From the NCBI RefSeq assembly GCF_000759955.1, contig NZ_JNAL01000012.1:1-64000 (forward strand): 64,000 bases of DNA, given 5' to 3'. The notes beneath the pieces are model-generated. The model was not told the origin of the DNA and ran no database searches. It saw only the letters and a program-made list of their open reading frames with translations. Source of the DNA: Prochlorococcus marinus str. MIT 9201. Its GTDB lineage: Bacteria > Cyanobacteriota > Cyanobacteriia > PCC-6307 > Cyanobiaceae. Position 1 is the first letter of the stretch. Every line of letters starts with the position of its first letter. The position numbers and the translations under genes were made by a program. This document shows, piece after piece, positions 1 to 8,218 of this stretch.

Positions 1-225
1 CCATTACCGAATTTAAAAATAAAAGAAAAGTTTGAAACAAAAACCAAGAGTGAAGAAAAGAAAAAAGAATTACCACCATTACCGAATTTAAAAATAAAAG
101 AAAAGTTTGAAACAAAAACTAAGAGTGAAGAAAAGAAAAAAGAATTACCACCATTACCGAATTTAAAAATAAAAGAAAAGGTTGAAACAAAAACTAAGAG
201 TGAAGAAAAGAAAAAAGAATTACCA
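1..225 (+). repeat. 75-bp tandem repeat, three copies plus a partial fourth
   Basis: Copies begin at 1, 76 and 151; a diverged fourth begins at 226. The period is 75 bp, so each copy encodes 25 residues in the same frame. Copies differ by single substitutions (for example acc/act near positions 43 and 118, and ttt/gtt at 181), which implies recent amplification. The array may extend left of the window. Confidence 0.95.
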
Positions 226-366
226 CCATTATCAGATATAAAGGACAGCGAAGATAGAAAAAATGAAGTTAAAAAAGAAGATAAGATTAATAGACAAATA
301 GATAAATCAGAAACTAGGAAAAATAAACCTTTTAAAATGGATACATCATTTTTGAAGAATGACTAG
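1..366 (+). CDS. C-terminal end of a lysine-rich tandem-repeat protein (partial)
   Basis: The gene enters from the left edge in frame 1 and stops with TAG at 364-366. It reads three near-identical 25-residue repeats of the type PLPNLKIKEKFETKTKSEEK followed by KKELP, then a degenerate fourth copy starting PLSDIKDSEDRK, then a charged tail ending FLKND. The composition (Lys, Glu, Pro, Thr) suggests a disordered, highly charged segment with no membrane segment. The start and any folded domain lie outside the window. It converges on pilC, and the two TAG stops interlock in a CTAG. A pilus-related role is possible from position only; I do not recognise the family. Confidence 0.75.
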   Translation, partial: PLPNLKIKEKFETKTKSEEKKKELPPLPNLKIKEKFETKTKSEEKKKELPPLPNLKIKEKVETKTKSEEKKKELPPLSDIKDSEDRKNEVKKEDKINRQIDKSETRKNKPFKMDTSFLKND

Positions 367-1526
367 CCCATTTCATTTATTAGACTAAACATTGGTAAAT
401 AAAGTGAAATAACTATAGTACCTACTATTGCAGCAACAACAAAGATAACAGCAGGCTCCATCGCTTTTGTAAGTACAGTAACCGCCTCTTCCACTTCCCT
501 TTTGTAAAAATTTGCTAGATTTTCTAACATAAAGGATAGTGCGCCAGTTTCTTCTCCTATTTTTATCATTGAGATTAATAACCTCGGGATAACTTTTGCT
601 GACTCTAATGATGTACTTAATTCTTGTCCTTGAGTTACCAAAGATATTGATCTTCTCAAAGCAATTTTTATTATTTCGTTGCTAGATGCATTTATACACC
701 TCTCGATAGATTCAACTATGGAAATTCCAGAATTGATTAAAGTGCTTAAAGTGTCAGACATTGAAGCTAGTTCAGACTTTAAAATTAAATCTCCAAAAAG
801 AGGTACTTTCAAAACTAAATTATCAACGAATTTTCTTCCTGATTGAGTAGTGTAAGTTGTGTTAAAAAGGTAAAAACTAATAAATACTAAAATTGGGGTA
901 ACTATAAGAAATTGCAAAGAAGTCACAACTCGTGATAAGAGCAACATAAATGATGTCAATCCAGGTAATTCAGCTCCCATACTCTTAAACATTTCATCAA
1001 ATGTAGGAACTATAAAAATTAAAAGAGCGAGACTTATCGTCACCGCTAAAACGAGAATTGCCACTGGATAAATTAAAGCTCCAGTTATTTGACCTTTTAT
1101 TTTACTTTGAGATTCAACTAAGGAGGCTAATCTCTCCAAAACTTCAGATAATATTCCTCCTGCTTCACCAGCTTCAATAAGCCCTATCATGATTGGACTA
1201 AAAATTCTAGGGTATCTACCAAGACAGGTTGATAATTCTTCTCCACTTCCAAGTTTTTTTGATACATCAAATATGTTGGCCCCAAACTTTTTGTTCGTCA
1301 TATTCTCTGCTAATAATTCTAATGCCTGTGAGAGAGGTACCCCACTTTTTAGCATTACTGCCATTTGCCGAAAGAAAACTAGTAAATCATTTTGGGGGAC
1401 TTTTAATTTCGAATCAGGTTCATAATCTAAGTAAGAAACTTCCCCGAATGAGATTCCAAAAACAACTAAAGGGGTATTTTTATTTGCCTTTTTCTTGACT
1501 AAGTTAGCGTTTCCATATTCAACCAT
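363..1526 (-). CDS. pilC: Type IV pilus inner-membrane platform protein PilC (GspF family)
   Basis: A 387-residue polytopic protein of the T2SF/GspF family, the inner-membrane platform that couples the pilus ATPases to pilin assembly. Two T2SF repeats are visible: residues about 47-170 (FFRQMAVMLKSGVPLSQALE, then GLIEAGEAGG) and about 249-370 (LASMSDTLSTLINSGISIVE, then MIKIGEETGA). Hydrophobic helices lie near 150-175, 190-225 and 355-380. The start lies 2 bp after the pilT stop, so the two are co-transcribed. The N-terminal region is a little shorter than in many PilC proteins. Family assignment is secure. Confidence 0.95.
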   Translation of the reverse strand: MVEYGNANLVKKKANKNTPLVVFGISFGEVSYLDYEPDSKLKVPQNDLLVFFRQMAVMLKSGVPLSQALELLAENMTNKKFGANIFDVSKKLGSGEELSTCLGRYPRIFSPIMIGLIEAGEAGGILSEVLERLASLVESQSKIKGQITGALIYPVAILVLAVTISLALLIFIVPTFDEMFKSMGAELPGLTSFMLLLSRVVTSLQFLIVTPILVFISFYLFNTTYTTQSGRKFVDNLVLKVPLFGDLILKSELASMSDTLSTLINSGISIVESIERCINASSNEIIKIALRRSISLVTQGQELSTSLESAKVIPRLLISMIKIGEETGALSFMLENLANFYKREVEEAVTVLTKAMEPAVIFVVAAIVGTIVISLYLPMFSLINEMG

Positions 1527-1528
1527 TA

Positions 1529-2572
1529 TTAAAAAATCAGTGCTTTTGGATTTGAAGCTTTTCCTAAAGCTTCTTCTTTAGTAATTAGATTCTGATTATA
1601 AAGATTATTAAGACATTGTTCTAGCGTACTCATCCCATATTGGCTTCCCATTTGCAATTGTGAATAAATCTCGCTAACTTTTTTTTCTCTTATCAAATTG
1701 CCAATAGCAGGAGTATTAACCATTAGTTCGTAGGCGAGTGATCTTTTACCTTTTGTGTTTTTACATAATGTTTGGGACATAATACCAGCTAAAGAAGTTG
1801 AGACTTGCAATCTTGCTTGCTCTTGTTGATCAGCAGGAAATACATCAACTATTCTTTCCACAGTTTTCGCAGCTGATGATGTGTGTAATGTTCCTAATAC
1901 AAGATGACCTGTTTCTGCTGCAGTAATTGCTAGTTGAATAGTTTCTAGATCTCTCATTTCACCAATATAAATTACATCTGGATCTTCTCTAAGAGCTGCC
2001 CTTAATGCAATGGAAAATGAATTTGTATCTCTTTTGACTTCCCTTTGATGGATAATTGAATTCTTAGAATGTTTAAAGATAAACTCTATGGGATCTTCAA
2101 TGGTAAGAATGTGCCTTTGCTGTGTGTCTAGCATGCAATTTATTAAGGCAGCTAAAGTTGTTGACTTGCCTGATCCAGTAGGCCCAGTACATAAGACTAA
2201 GCCTCTATGAAGTTTTGACAATTCTATAAAAGCATTTGGTAATCCTAAATCTTGCCATTTAGGAAGTTGGTCAGGCAGAAGTCTTAGGGTAAGACATCTT
2301 TTTTCATTAGCTATATATGCATTTATTCTTAATCTGGATAATCCTTCCAATCCTATGGAACTATCTAAATCTCCGGTCTGATTAAATTCATTTAGTTTTT
2401 CTTCTCCAAGTAATTCTAATAATAATTGATCCATATCTTCTGATTCTAAGTTCTGGGGGCTAACTTTTATATCGGAATTCACCCTTACCGCAATTGGAGA
2501 ATCTTCTTCTAGATGGATATCAGATGATCCAGCCTCCATCGCGAATTGTACTATCTCTCTTGCTATTGACAT
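1529..2572 (-). CDS. pilT: Type IV pilus retraction ATPase PilT
   Basis: A 347-residue secretion ATPase that powers pilus depolymerisation. Walker A GPTGSGKST is at 130-138. The Asp-box EDPIEF, the Walker B-like region VIYIGEMRDLET and the His-box GTLHTSSAAKT follow in the usual order. The PilT hallmark AIRNLIRE is only partly conserved (IGNLIREKK). Length is typical for PilT. It lies between pilB (7 bp upstream) and pilC (2 bp downstream). Presence of a retraction ATPase implies a dynamic pilus. Confidence 0.95.
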   Translation of the reverse strand: MSIAREIVQFAMEAGSSDIHLEEDSPIAVRVNSDIKVSPQNLESEDMDQLLLELLGEEKLNEFNQTGDLDSSIGLEGLSRLRINAYIANEKRCLTLRLLPDQLPKWQDLGLPNAFIELSKLHRGLVLCTGPTGSGKSTTLAALINCMLDTQQRHILTIEDPIEFIFKHSKNSIIHQREVKRDTNSFSIALRAALREDPDVIYIGEMRDLETIQLAITAAETGHLVLGTLHTSSAAKTVERIVDVFPADQQEQARLQVSTSLAGIMSQTLCKNTKGKRSLAYELMVNTPAIGNLIREKKVSEIYSQLQMGSQYGMSTLEQCLNNLYNQNLITKEEALGKASNPKALIF

Positions 2573-2579
2573 ATTTAAT

Positions 2580-4235
2580 TTAATCTGATTTGCATACTCT
2601 AATTACTTCTGAAAGAGTAGTTAAATGATCCTTCACTAACTCTACACCGTATTGAGTTAGCGTAAGCATTGAATTCTCGTTTACAGCTAAATTCTCAATC
2701 TCTTTATCAGTTAAACCTTGGGATATCGCACTTTGAATTTTTCCATCAACAACAAGAAGTTCGTATGTACCAATTCTTTGATGATAACCAGAACCTTGAC
2801 ATTTTTGGCAAAGAGTATTTTCTCTTTTTCTTTGTGCCTTTTCTTCAGGAGATAAAGCATTTGCATACTTAATTGGAGTATTTTTTTTGATGTTAAATTT
2901 TGCAGCTTCACTTTCTGATATTGGTCTTTCAATTGAACATCCAGTGCAAACTCTTCTAAGTAATCTTTGAGCCAATATTCCTCTAACGCTTGCATTTAAT
3001 TTGTATTTTGGGACTTCCATATCTAATAGCCTTGTCAAGGAACTAGATGATGAATTTGCATGAAGAGTTGTAAAAACTAAATGTCCAGTTTCTGCAGCAT
3101 CCATAGAAGATTCTGCTGTTTCAGGATCTCTTGTTTCACCGATAAGAATTACATCAGGATCTTGCCTAAGAAAAGTTCTCAAGATAGTAGCAAATGTCTG
3201 TCCCTTTGCTCTATTAACTTGTACTTGAGTTATGTCTCCACCCATCTCATATTCAACAGGATCTTCAGCAGTAATAATATTTGTCTCTCCATTATCTTTT
3301 TCTCTAAGTGCAGCTGCAAGAGTAGTTGATTTCCCAGAACCTGTTGGACCTGAAACAATTACTATTCCATTTGTTGAATTCATTATTTTCCTGAAGTTTT
3401 TTCTAACATCTTCTATGTGAATTAAGGTATCTAATTTTAGGGTTTCGGTATCACTTTTTAAGATTCGGAGAACCATTTTTTCACCATGTTTACTTGGGAC
3501 TGTGGAGCATCTAAACTCGAGTCTATTTCCCTGAAACTTTCTCAATATTTTCCCATCTTGACTGGCTCTTTTTTCCGCTACGTCCATCTCATTAGTCATA
3601 GTTTTTAAGCATGAAACTAATTGAATTCCAGATTGTCTTGGAATTGTCATGAGTTTTTGCATTACTCCATCATTCCTAACTCGTATTTTGTATTGTTCGC
3701 TATTTGGTTCTATATGAATATCGGAAAAATTACTTTTTACAGAATGAATCAATATTTTCCCTGCTGCTTTTTGAATTTTGCTTTGCATCATTTCATCCTC
3801 TAGATCTTCCTCTTCAATAGTTTGTTCAATTTGTGCATCATCAAATTCAATGCCACCAATAACAGAATCTTCATTATCAGTTGTATCTTTAAAAGCCTCA
3901 ATAACAGCATCTTCATCAAATTGAGATATTTCTATTGAGTCTCCACTAATAAATCTCTCTTCTGATGCTAAATCTAAAATTTCTTGAATCTCTTCTTGAG
4001 ATCTCTCAACAAATTCACATTTAAAACCAGATTGACTTAACCTTTCTTTGATTGGTGAAGCTATAGTGCCTAAATAAGAGTAATTTGCAATAGCTATTTT
4101 TATAACTCCCTCCTTCATGGGCAAGGAGGTTTCCTCGTAAAGAGGAACTACAAAGTTATCCCTGCACCATTGAAGTGAGAAGAATTTATCAACTAATTTT
4201 CTTACGCTTGTTGGCGTGTATCTATTTTCAGCCAT
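2580..4235 (-). CDS. pilB: Type IV pilus extension ATPase PilB (GspE family)
   Basis: A 551-residue hexameric ATPase driving pilus extension. The N-terminal MshEN-like part (1-100) is followed by an acidic linker (about 105-150), the CxxC-bearing ATPase core with Walker A GPTGSGKST at 296-304, Asp-box TAEDPVEYE, Walker B VILIGETRDPETA and His-box TTLHANSS. A tetracysteine Zn site is visible (C430, C433, C476, C479), typical of PilB/GspE and absent from PilT. Its ATG directly follows the stop of the pilin-like gene (TAAATG), suggesting translational coupling. Confidence 0.96.
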   Translation of the reverse strand: MAENRYTPTSVRKLVDKFFSLQWCRDNFVVPLYEETSLPMKEGVIKIAIANYSYLGTIASPIKERLSQSGFKCEFVERSQEEIQEILDLASEERFISGDSIEISQFDEDAVIEAFKDTTDNEDSVIGGIEFDDAQIEQTIEEEDLEDEMMQSKIQKAAGKILIHSVKSNFSDIHIEPNSEQYKIRVRNDGVMQKLMTIPRQSGIQLVSCLKTMTNEMDVAEKRASQDGKILRKFQGNRLEFRCSTVPSKHGEKMVLRILKSDTETLKLDTLIHIEDVRKNFRKIMNSTNGIVIVSGPTGSGKSTTLAAALREKDNGETNIITAEDPVEYEMGGDITQVQVNRAKGQTFATILRTFLRQDPDVILIGETRDPETAESSMDAAETGHLVFTTLHANSSSSSLTRLLDMEVPKYKLNASVRGILAQRLLRRVCTGCSIERPISESEAAKFNIKKNTPIKYANALSPEEKAQRKRENTLCQKCQGSGYHQRIGTYELLVVDGKIQSAISQGLTDKEIENLAVNENSMLTLTQYGVELVKDHLTTLSEVIRVCKSD

Positions 4236-5405
4236 TTAAGGACACTTACACTGTTTGCTGTTCGCGCTGTAACTTGGCCAACCTCTGAATTGAGGTTTAC
4301 AACGTTTATGTCTCCTGAAATAAGGGGGCTTACAGCGGTCCGGTTGTGGTCTTGGTCTAGGCTTAGGTGGTGGAGGGGGCGGCTTACCACAACTTGTAGT
4401 TCTGTAGGCACTGAGTGATGAATATTCAGACCCATTACATAAATAGACGGCTTGACCACAAGGGGCAGGTCCTGGAGATGGACCGTACCTATATAGCCCC
4501 TTCTTTCTTAGTCTTAAAGCATTTGATCTATCATTCATACATTTTTGTTTTTTTATTTGGTTATCAAAAGCAGTCCATTCTGTTTGAGAACTAAATTCAT
4601 AGCCTGAATGATACCAATATTTTATCCCTCCGCATTCAGGATCTTTAGTTTCAGGTTTGCCATTTCTGCTAATGCTCTTACTTCTTCTTTTTGATGTCCT
4701 CCAATCGAGGCATGCCCTTCCATATTTAGCTTTTAGAGCTTGATCAACAGCTTCAAGAGTATTTACTGGAATTCCCTCGAAAGCATATACTTTTCTTGTA
4801 CAACTTTGCTTATCACTGTCCCAACTTACATTCTCACCACTACCGTCGGCAGCAAGCCAATTATTATATTTCCCAATACATTCTGCTTTAGACTTTGCTA
4901 GAGCTGCTAAACGAGCAAATTCTGCTTTTTGAGCCTCTGATAGCCCGCAATTTTTACCTGCCCAGCCTCTACATGAATTTAAGAATCTAGGATTACTTGA
5001 AGGTGTAGCAGTTTTAAGAATCTTGCCTTCACTTGTCATTTGAAAATCAAAGGCATAAAGATCTTTTTCTTTTTCATTCAAAGGCTTGAGTGCTATGTGG
5101 GAACATTTATTTTTATTGGCATCTATCTGATACCCAAGGGTTTGTAATTTTATATCATCTAATTGATCTGGAGTTGATTGCTCTATAAATTTTACTGGAT
5201 CAGTAGATATTCTATATTTCCCCAAACAATCAGCTGCATACCCATTCATTATTGCTTTAGCTTCTTCAACTTTATTTAACTTTAATGAAGCTAATACGTT
5301 CGGGAATGTAAAACTACCTAAAGCAGCTATACCGGCGATAACTATTATGAGCTCAATTAAAGTAAAGCCACTATTGCTATTATTTCTTATGTTGGATATT
5401 TTCAT
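4236..5405 (-). CDS. Large Cys/Pro-rich pilin-like protein with a class III prepilin signal
   Basis: 389 residues. A prepilin peptidase site is clear: a 13-residue leader ending in Gly, then FTLIELIIVIAGIAALGSF with Glu at +5. The rest is much longer than a pilin (usually 140-200 residues), with about 18 cysteines and a proline/arginine tract near the C-terminus (CGKPPPPPPKPRPRPQPDRC) followed by a Cys-Lys-Pro tail. It sits directly ahead of pilB with a TAAATG junction. It could be a minor pilin or tip adhesin, disulfide-bonded outside the cell; this is inference. The 3' part is locally higher in G+C than its surroundings. Confidence 0.85.
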   Translation of the reverse strand: MKISNIRNNSNSGFTLIELIIVIAGIAALGSFTFPNVLASLKLNKVEEAKAIMNGYAADCLGKYRISTDPVKFIEQSTPDQLDDIKLQTLGYQIDANKNKCSHIALKPLNEKEKDLYAFDFQMTSEGKILKTATPSSNPRFLNSCRGWAGKNCGLSEAQKAEFARLAALAKSKAECIGKYNNWLAADGSGENVSWDSDKQSCTRKVYAFEGIPVNTLEAVDQALKAKYGRACLDWRTSKRRSKSISRNGKPETKDPECGGIKYWYHSGYEFSSQTEWTAFDNQIKKQKCMNDRSNALRLRKKGLYRYGPSPGPAPCGQAVYLCNGSEYSSLSAYRTTSCGKPPPPPPKPRPRPQPDRCKPPYFRRHKRCKPQFRGWPSYSANSKQCKCP

Positions 5406-5488
5406 TTTATATCCAATAAAGCCTGGTTCCTAATTATATTATTTATTTTATATTTATACAAGTTAATCTATTTATTTAGATTTGACTT

Positions 5489-6001
5489 TTATAATTCAAG
5501 AATATAATCTTCATTCTCAAAACTTATAATCAATTTTAATTTTTTAGGATCTATTTTTAATACTTTTGCTCCATTAGGTAATAAATTAGTATTTTCTCCC
5601 CCAATAGATTCCTCAGTAATTGTACCTTCTTGACCTAAGTAACTTACAAAAACATATTTACTTTTTTTTGTGTTGAGAAAACCAATTAATTTGAAATTAG
5701 TATTCAAATTATTTACTTCATCTTTTATACCTTCTTCAGAAAAAGGGTCAATTTTGCCTAGTGGTATTGAACTTAAAATTTCAGATTTATTTTGATAATT
5801 TTTCAGTTCATTTTTAATGATTTCTTTTTTTGTTACTAAGGAATCTTTGCTTTCTAAATTTAAAATTTTTTCATTATTTTTTGGTGGAATTTTAAAATTT
5901 GATAAATCTAAATCAAAATTTTCATTTTTACTATTGCAACTTGATATAAGGATTCCTAGGAGTAGGTACGAAATAAAATTTTTGTGAAAAAATTTATACA
6001 T
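5489..6001 (-). CDS. PilP-like pilus-assembly lipoprotein
   Basis: 170 residues with a lipoprotein signal (hydrophobic run, then LISSC with the lipidated Cys at 22), a low-complexity polar linker, and a C-terminal domain containing GKIDPFSEEG, LIGFLNTKKSKYVFV, GTITEESIGG and LLPNGAKVLKID. That pattern (DPF, then a small beta domain ending 'G-V-I') matches PilP, the inner-membrane lipoprotein that links PilN/O to the secretin. Sequence identity to PilP is weak by eye, so the family call is inference supported by the pilus context. Its ATG sits at the foot of the pilA terminator. Confidence 0.65.
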   Translation of the reverse strand: MYKFFHKNFISYLLLGILISSCNSKNENFDLDLSNFKIPPKNNEKILNLESKDSLVTKKEIIKNELKNYQNKSEILSSIPLGKIDPFSEEGIKDEVNNLNTNFKLIGFLNTKKSKYVFVSYLGQEGTITEESIGGENTNLLPNGAKVLKIDPKKLKLIISFENEDYILEL

Positions 6002-6003
6002 TT

Positions 6004-6035
6004 AAAAAAAATCTCAAGATTTTTAATCTTGAGAT
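6004..6035 (-). terminator. Rho-independent terminator/attenuator after pilA
   Basis: A perfect 10-bp stem (ATCTCAAGAT with ATCTTGAGAT, 6011-6035, loop 5 nt) is followed on the minus strand by a run of eight T. It lies between the pilin stop (6061) and the ATG of the PilP-like gene (6001), so it probably limits read-through from pilin into the downstream machinery genes. Confidence 0.85.
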
Positions 6036-6060
6036 GTGCATCAAAAATTTATGAAACCTA

Positions 6061-6567
6061 TTACCAGTTACCGTCTGTAGTTGTAACGCCCGTAACAGGA
6101 TCAGTAACTGGAGTTCCATTACATCCGGCAGCACCAACATCTGAACAGGTTTTGGAAACTAATCCAGTTTGAGGATTCATAACAATTGTAAAATTGGAAT
6201 CTCCACTACCTGCAGCAGCGGTTGCTGTAGCTGCATAACAGGTGTCTCCTGAGGATGCTTCTTGTCCCATTGTATAACCTTGAAAACTACCTGCAGAAAA
6301 AGATTGAGCATCGGCAAAAAGTGTTGAATCGAAATCTGATGCTCTCACAACACATTCTTTCACTCCATTAACTAAACCATTCTTAACGGCAGATGCTCTT
6401 GCTCGAGCTTGTACCCCAACAAAAGCTGGAATAGCTACAGCAGATAGAATTGCTAAAACAGCAATTACTACAACTAATTCAACAAGAGAGAAGCCCTCCT
6501 CTCCTTGTTTGGTGCTAAGAGTTTTTAAAACTCTTTTATTAATTAAAAAACTTTCTAATAAAGTCAT
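6061..6567 (-). CDS. pilA: Type IV major pilin PilA
   Basis: A 168-residue prepilin. From the ATG at 6565-6567 there is a 25-residue leader ending EEG, then the mature N-terminus FSLVELVVVIAVLAILSAVA with Glu at +5, the classic class III pilin helix that prepilin peptidase cuts and methylates. The mature protein is about 143 residues, with a cysteine pair near the C-terminus (CSDVGAAGC). An upstream ATG at 6636 would add a hydrophobic stretch before the charged leader, which is atypical, so I prefer 6567. Single-gene transcription is suggested by the terminator directly downstream. Confidence 0.9.
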   Translation of the reverse strand: MTLLESFLINKRVLKTLSTKQGEEGFSLVELVVVIAVLAILSAVAIPAFVGVQARARASAVKNGLVNGVKECVVRASDFDSTLFADAQSFSAGSFQGYTMGQEASSGDTCYAATATAAAGSGDSNFTIVMNPQTGLVSKTCSDVGAAGCNGTPVTDPVTGVTTTDGNW

Positions 6568-6645
6568 CGTGAACAATAGAAATTTGGATTTGTAAGTTGA
6601 TAGCAGAATTATATACATTATGCTAGAAAAGTACAACTTTTCAGA

Positions 6646-7464
6646 ATGCTAACTATATTTAATTACTTTCAGTTTTTCATTGTTGGAGTGTGCATAGGGA
6701 GTTTTTTAAATGTTATTGTTTATCGTTTTCAAAATAATTTTTCAATTATTAAACCAAGAAGTTTTTGTCCAAAGTGTAAAATAAAATTAACTTGGAGAGA
6801 AAATATACCTTTAATTAGTTATTTAATACAAAGAAGAAAATGTCTGCATTGCAATAAATCAATATCTTTTAGGTATCCTTTAATTGAATTTCTAACAGGT
6901 ATTCTATTTATTATTTTTACTAATAGTTCTCCTTCTTTCTTAATATCAAATTCAAATTTGTTTTTAAATTTATTTTTTAATTGGATATTTTTGTCGCTTC
7001 TATTTTGTATCGCATTAATTGATATTGATAGTTTTTGGATCCCTCAAGGATTGATAAACTTTGGTTTTCTTTCAGGGATTTCTGGTTTAATATTTATCGG
7101 CTTATTTGATAATAAATATATTGATTTAAACCTAATTAGCAAGGGTTTGTGTACTTCACTAATCGCTTTTTTTATCTTTGAGTCTTTCAGATACTTAGCT
7201 AAATATGTTTTTAAAAAAGATGCAATTGGTAGAGGTGACTCTAAATTAGTAGCAATGCTAGCTTTATGGCTAGGTCCTATTGGAACTTTGTTCGCAGTTG
7301 GCATTTCTTATATAATTGCAGCAATTTTCTGCCTAGTAGGATTATCCTTCAATCTAGTTAGGTTCAGGCAAGTTATACCCTTTGCACCTTTTCTGTCTTT
7401 AGGGGGGCTAATTATGTGGTTCCTTGGGAATGGATTTGTTTTTGAGAAAATACTTCGTATTTAG
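6646..7464 (+). CDS. pilD: Prepilin peptidase PilD (leader peptidase / N-methyltransferase)
   Basis: 272 residues, polytopic. The N-terminal domain carries the two CxxC pairs of the full-length enzyme (CPKC, then CLHC), followed by the A24 peptidase core with the two catalytic aspartate motifs IDIDSFWIPQ and GRGDSKLVAML. About seven hydrophobic segments. It cleaves the leader of PilA and the pilin-like protein and methylates the new N-terminal Phe. It is transcribed divergently from pilA; the 78-bp gap must hold both promoters. Confidence 0.95.
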   Translation: MLTIFNYFQFFIVGVCIGSFLNVIVYRFQNNFSIIKPRSFCPKCKIKLTWRENIPLISYLIQRRKCLHCNKSISFRYPLIEFLTGILFIIFTNSSPSFLISNSNLFLNLFFNWIFLSLLFCIALIDIDSFWIPQGLINFGFLSGISGLIFIGLFDNKYIDLNLISKGLCTSLIAFFIFESFRYLAKYVFKKDAIGRGDSKLVAMLALWLGPIGTLFAVGISYIIAAIFCLVGLSFNLVRFRQVIPFAPFLSLGGLIMWFLGNGFVFEKILRI

Positions 7465-7533
7465 GGCAATTTATTTTGAATCTTTCATAAATAATTTAAA
7501 CTAAAAGTGAAATTCCTATTCAATTTTCTATGG

Positions 7534-7683
7534 TTACCCAAAATTGATATTATCTTGAAAAATGCCAAATAGATTATTCCCAAATATTGCAGCAATAATC
7601 AATACAAATGCAACTATAAAAAAAAGAACACTAACGTCTTTTATATCGTAAGGAGCTTTAAATAAAGGTTTCTGATCGGCCAT
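7534..7683 (-). CDS. Small single-helix membrane protein, unknown
   Basis: 49 residues starting MADQKPLFKAPYDIKD and followed by a hydrophobic helix (VLFFIVAFVLIIAAIFG) and a short polar tail ending NINFG. ATG at 7681-7683, TAA at 7534-7536. Layout (polar N-terminus of about 18 residues, one helix) resembles small subunits of thylakoid complexes, but I do not recognise it as a known photosystem or cytochrome subunit. Confidence 0.6.
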   Translation of the reverse strand: MADQKPLFKAPYDIKDVSVLFFIVAFVLIIAAIFGNNLFGIFQDNINFG

Positions 7684-7972
7684 TACTTTAAATGATGCTG
7701 CTCTAAACCTTATTACTTTAGTGCTTTATTGAACTATTTAGTGATTTCTCTCTTTTCTTAATTTGATAAATTTATATTTAAAGAGGTTTATTAAACAGTT
7801 GATTGCTTTTATTACTTGATAGGACATAAATAAGTGACATCTAAAAATGTGTACTTTTTAACTGTCAATTAATAATAATTAATTTATTTAATGTCTTGAA
7901 GAGGAATTTAATTTATATCTCATTAATACCTTTTCTAATCAAATACTTCTGAAAAAATTAAAAATTTGACAA
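7684..7972. other. Gene-free AT-rich spacer
   Basis: I find no open frame with coding character and no convincing structure here. It separates two minus-strand micro-genes and should contain the promoter of the 49-residue membrane protein. Confidence 0.6.
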
Positions 7973-8003
7973 TAAAAAAAGCCACTTACAGTGGCCTTTT
8001 TAT
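7973..8003 (-). terminator. Rho-independent terminator after the DUF4278-like gene
   Basis: Stem GCCAC/GTGGC (7981-7995) flanked by an A-run on one side and a T-run on the other, so it can act in both directions. On the minus strand it lies 16 nt after the stop of the micro-gene and is followed by seven T. Confidence 0.8.
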
Positions 8004-8018
8004 TTATGGTTATTTGAA

Positions 8019-8120
8019 CTAGCTTGTGTAAGCTTTTCCTCTGTAAGTTAGTTCGTTATGCTGCTTCTTAGCAACGTTTTTGTTCTGGACGTATTTTTGT
8101 CCTCTGTAAATTAGAGTCAT
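8019..8120 (-). CDS. DUF4278-like micro-protein
   Basis: 33 residues: starts MTLIYRGQKYVQ and ends ELTYRGKAYTS. It has two copies of a (L)xYRGxxY motif, the signature of cyanobacterial DUF4278 proteins. The ATG at 8118-8120 is preceded by GGAG nine bases upstream, and that GGAG lies at the 3' end of the structured leader RNA. With the terminator it forms a complete one-gene transcription unit. Function unknown; the RNA context points to nitrogen-status control. Confidence 0.75.
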   Translation of the reverse strand: MTLIYRGQKYVQNKNVAKKQHNELTYRGKAYTS

Positions 8121-8128
8121 TTTTTTAA

Positions 8129-8218
8129 GCTCCGGTTTCGCTCAAGTCCCCGTTCCATGGCTTAAGTCGATTTGCGGCTTGCTAAACGCAAGTTGAACGT
8201 TTTGGTAGCGGTTGCTAC
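8129..8218 (-). ncRNA. Glutamine-riboswitch-type 'Downstream-peptide' RNA
   Basis: Read on the minus strand from 8218: hairpin GTAGC-GCTAC; then CGTTCA (8199-8194) pairing with GGAACG (8156-8151); inside, hairpin CTTGC-GCAAG; then CUUAAG that can pair with the later CUUGAG (one G-U) as a pseudoknot; then GCGAAACCGGAGC ending at 8129, which contains the GGAG of the next gene. The CGUUCA...GGAACGG core and location directly ahead of a tiny ORF match the Downstream-peptide motif, a class of cyanobacterial glutamine riboswitches. The stretch is markedly richer in G+C than its surroundings. A -10-like TAGGATAAG lies just upstream. Confidence 0.72.

Noticed and set aside
1-225. Repeat array as a CRISPR
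   Set aside because: Repeats are contiguous, in frame, with no spacers.
4202-4459. 85-residue frame overlapping pilB and the pilin-like gene
   Set aside because: Another frame of the Pro/Cys-rich coding sequence; no independent support.
6568-6636. Longer N-terminus for the pilin
   Set aside because: It would place a hydrophobic stretch ahead of a prepilin leader, which is atypical.
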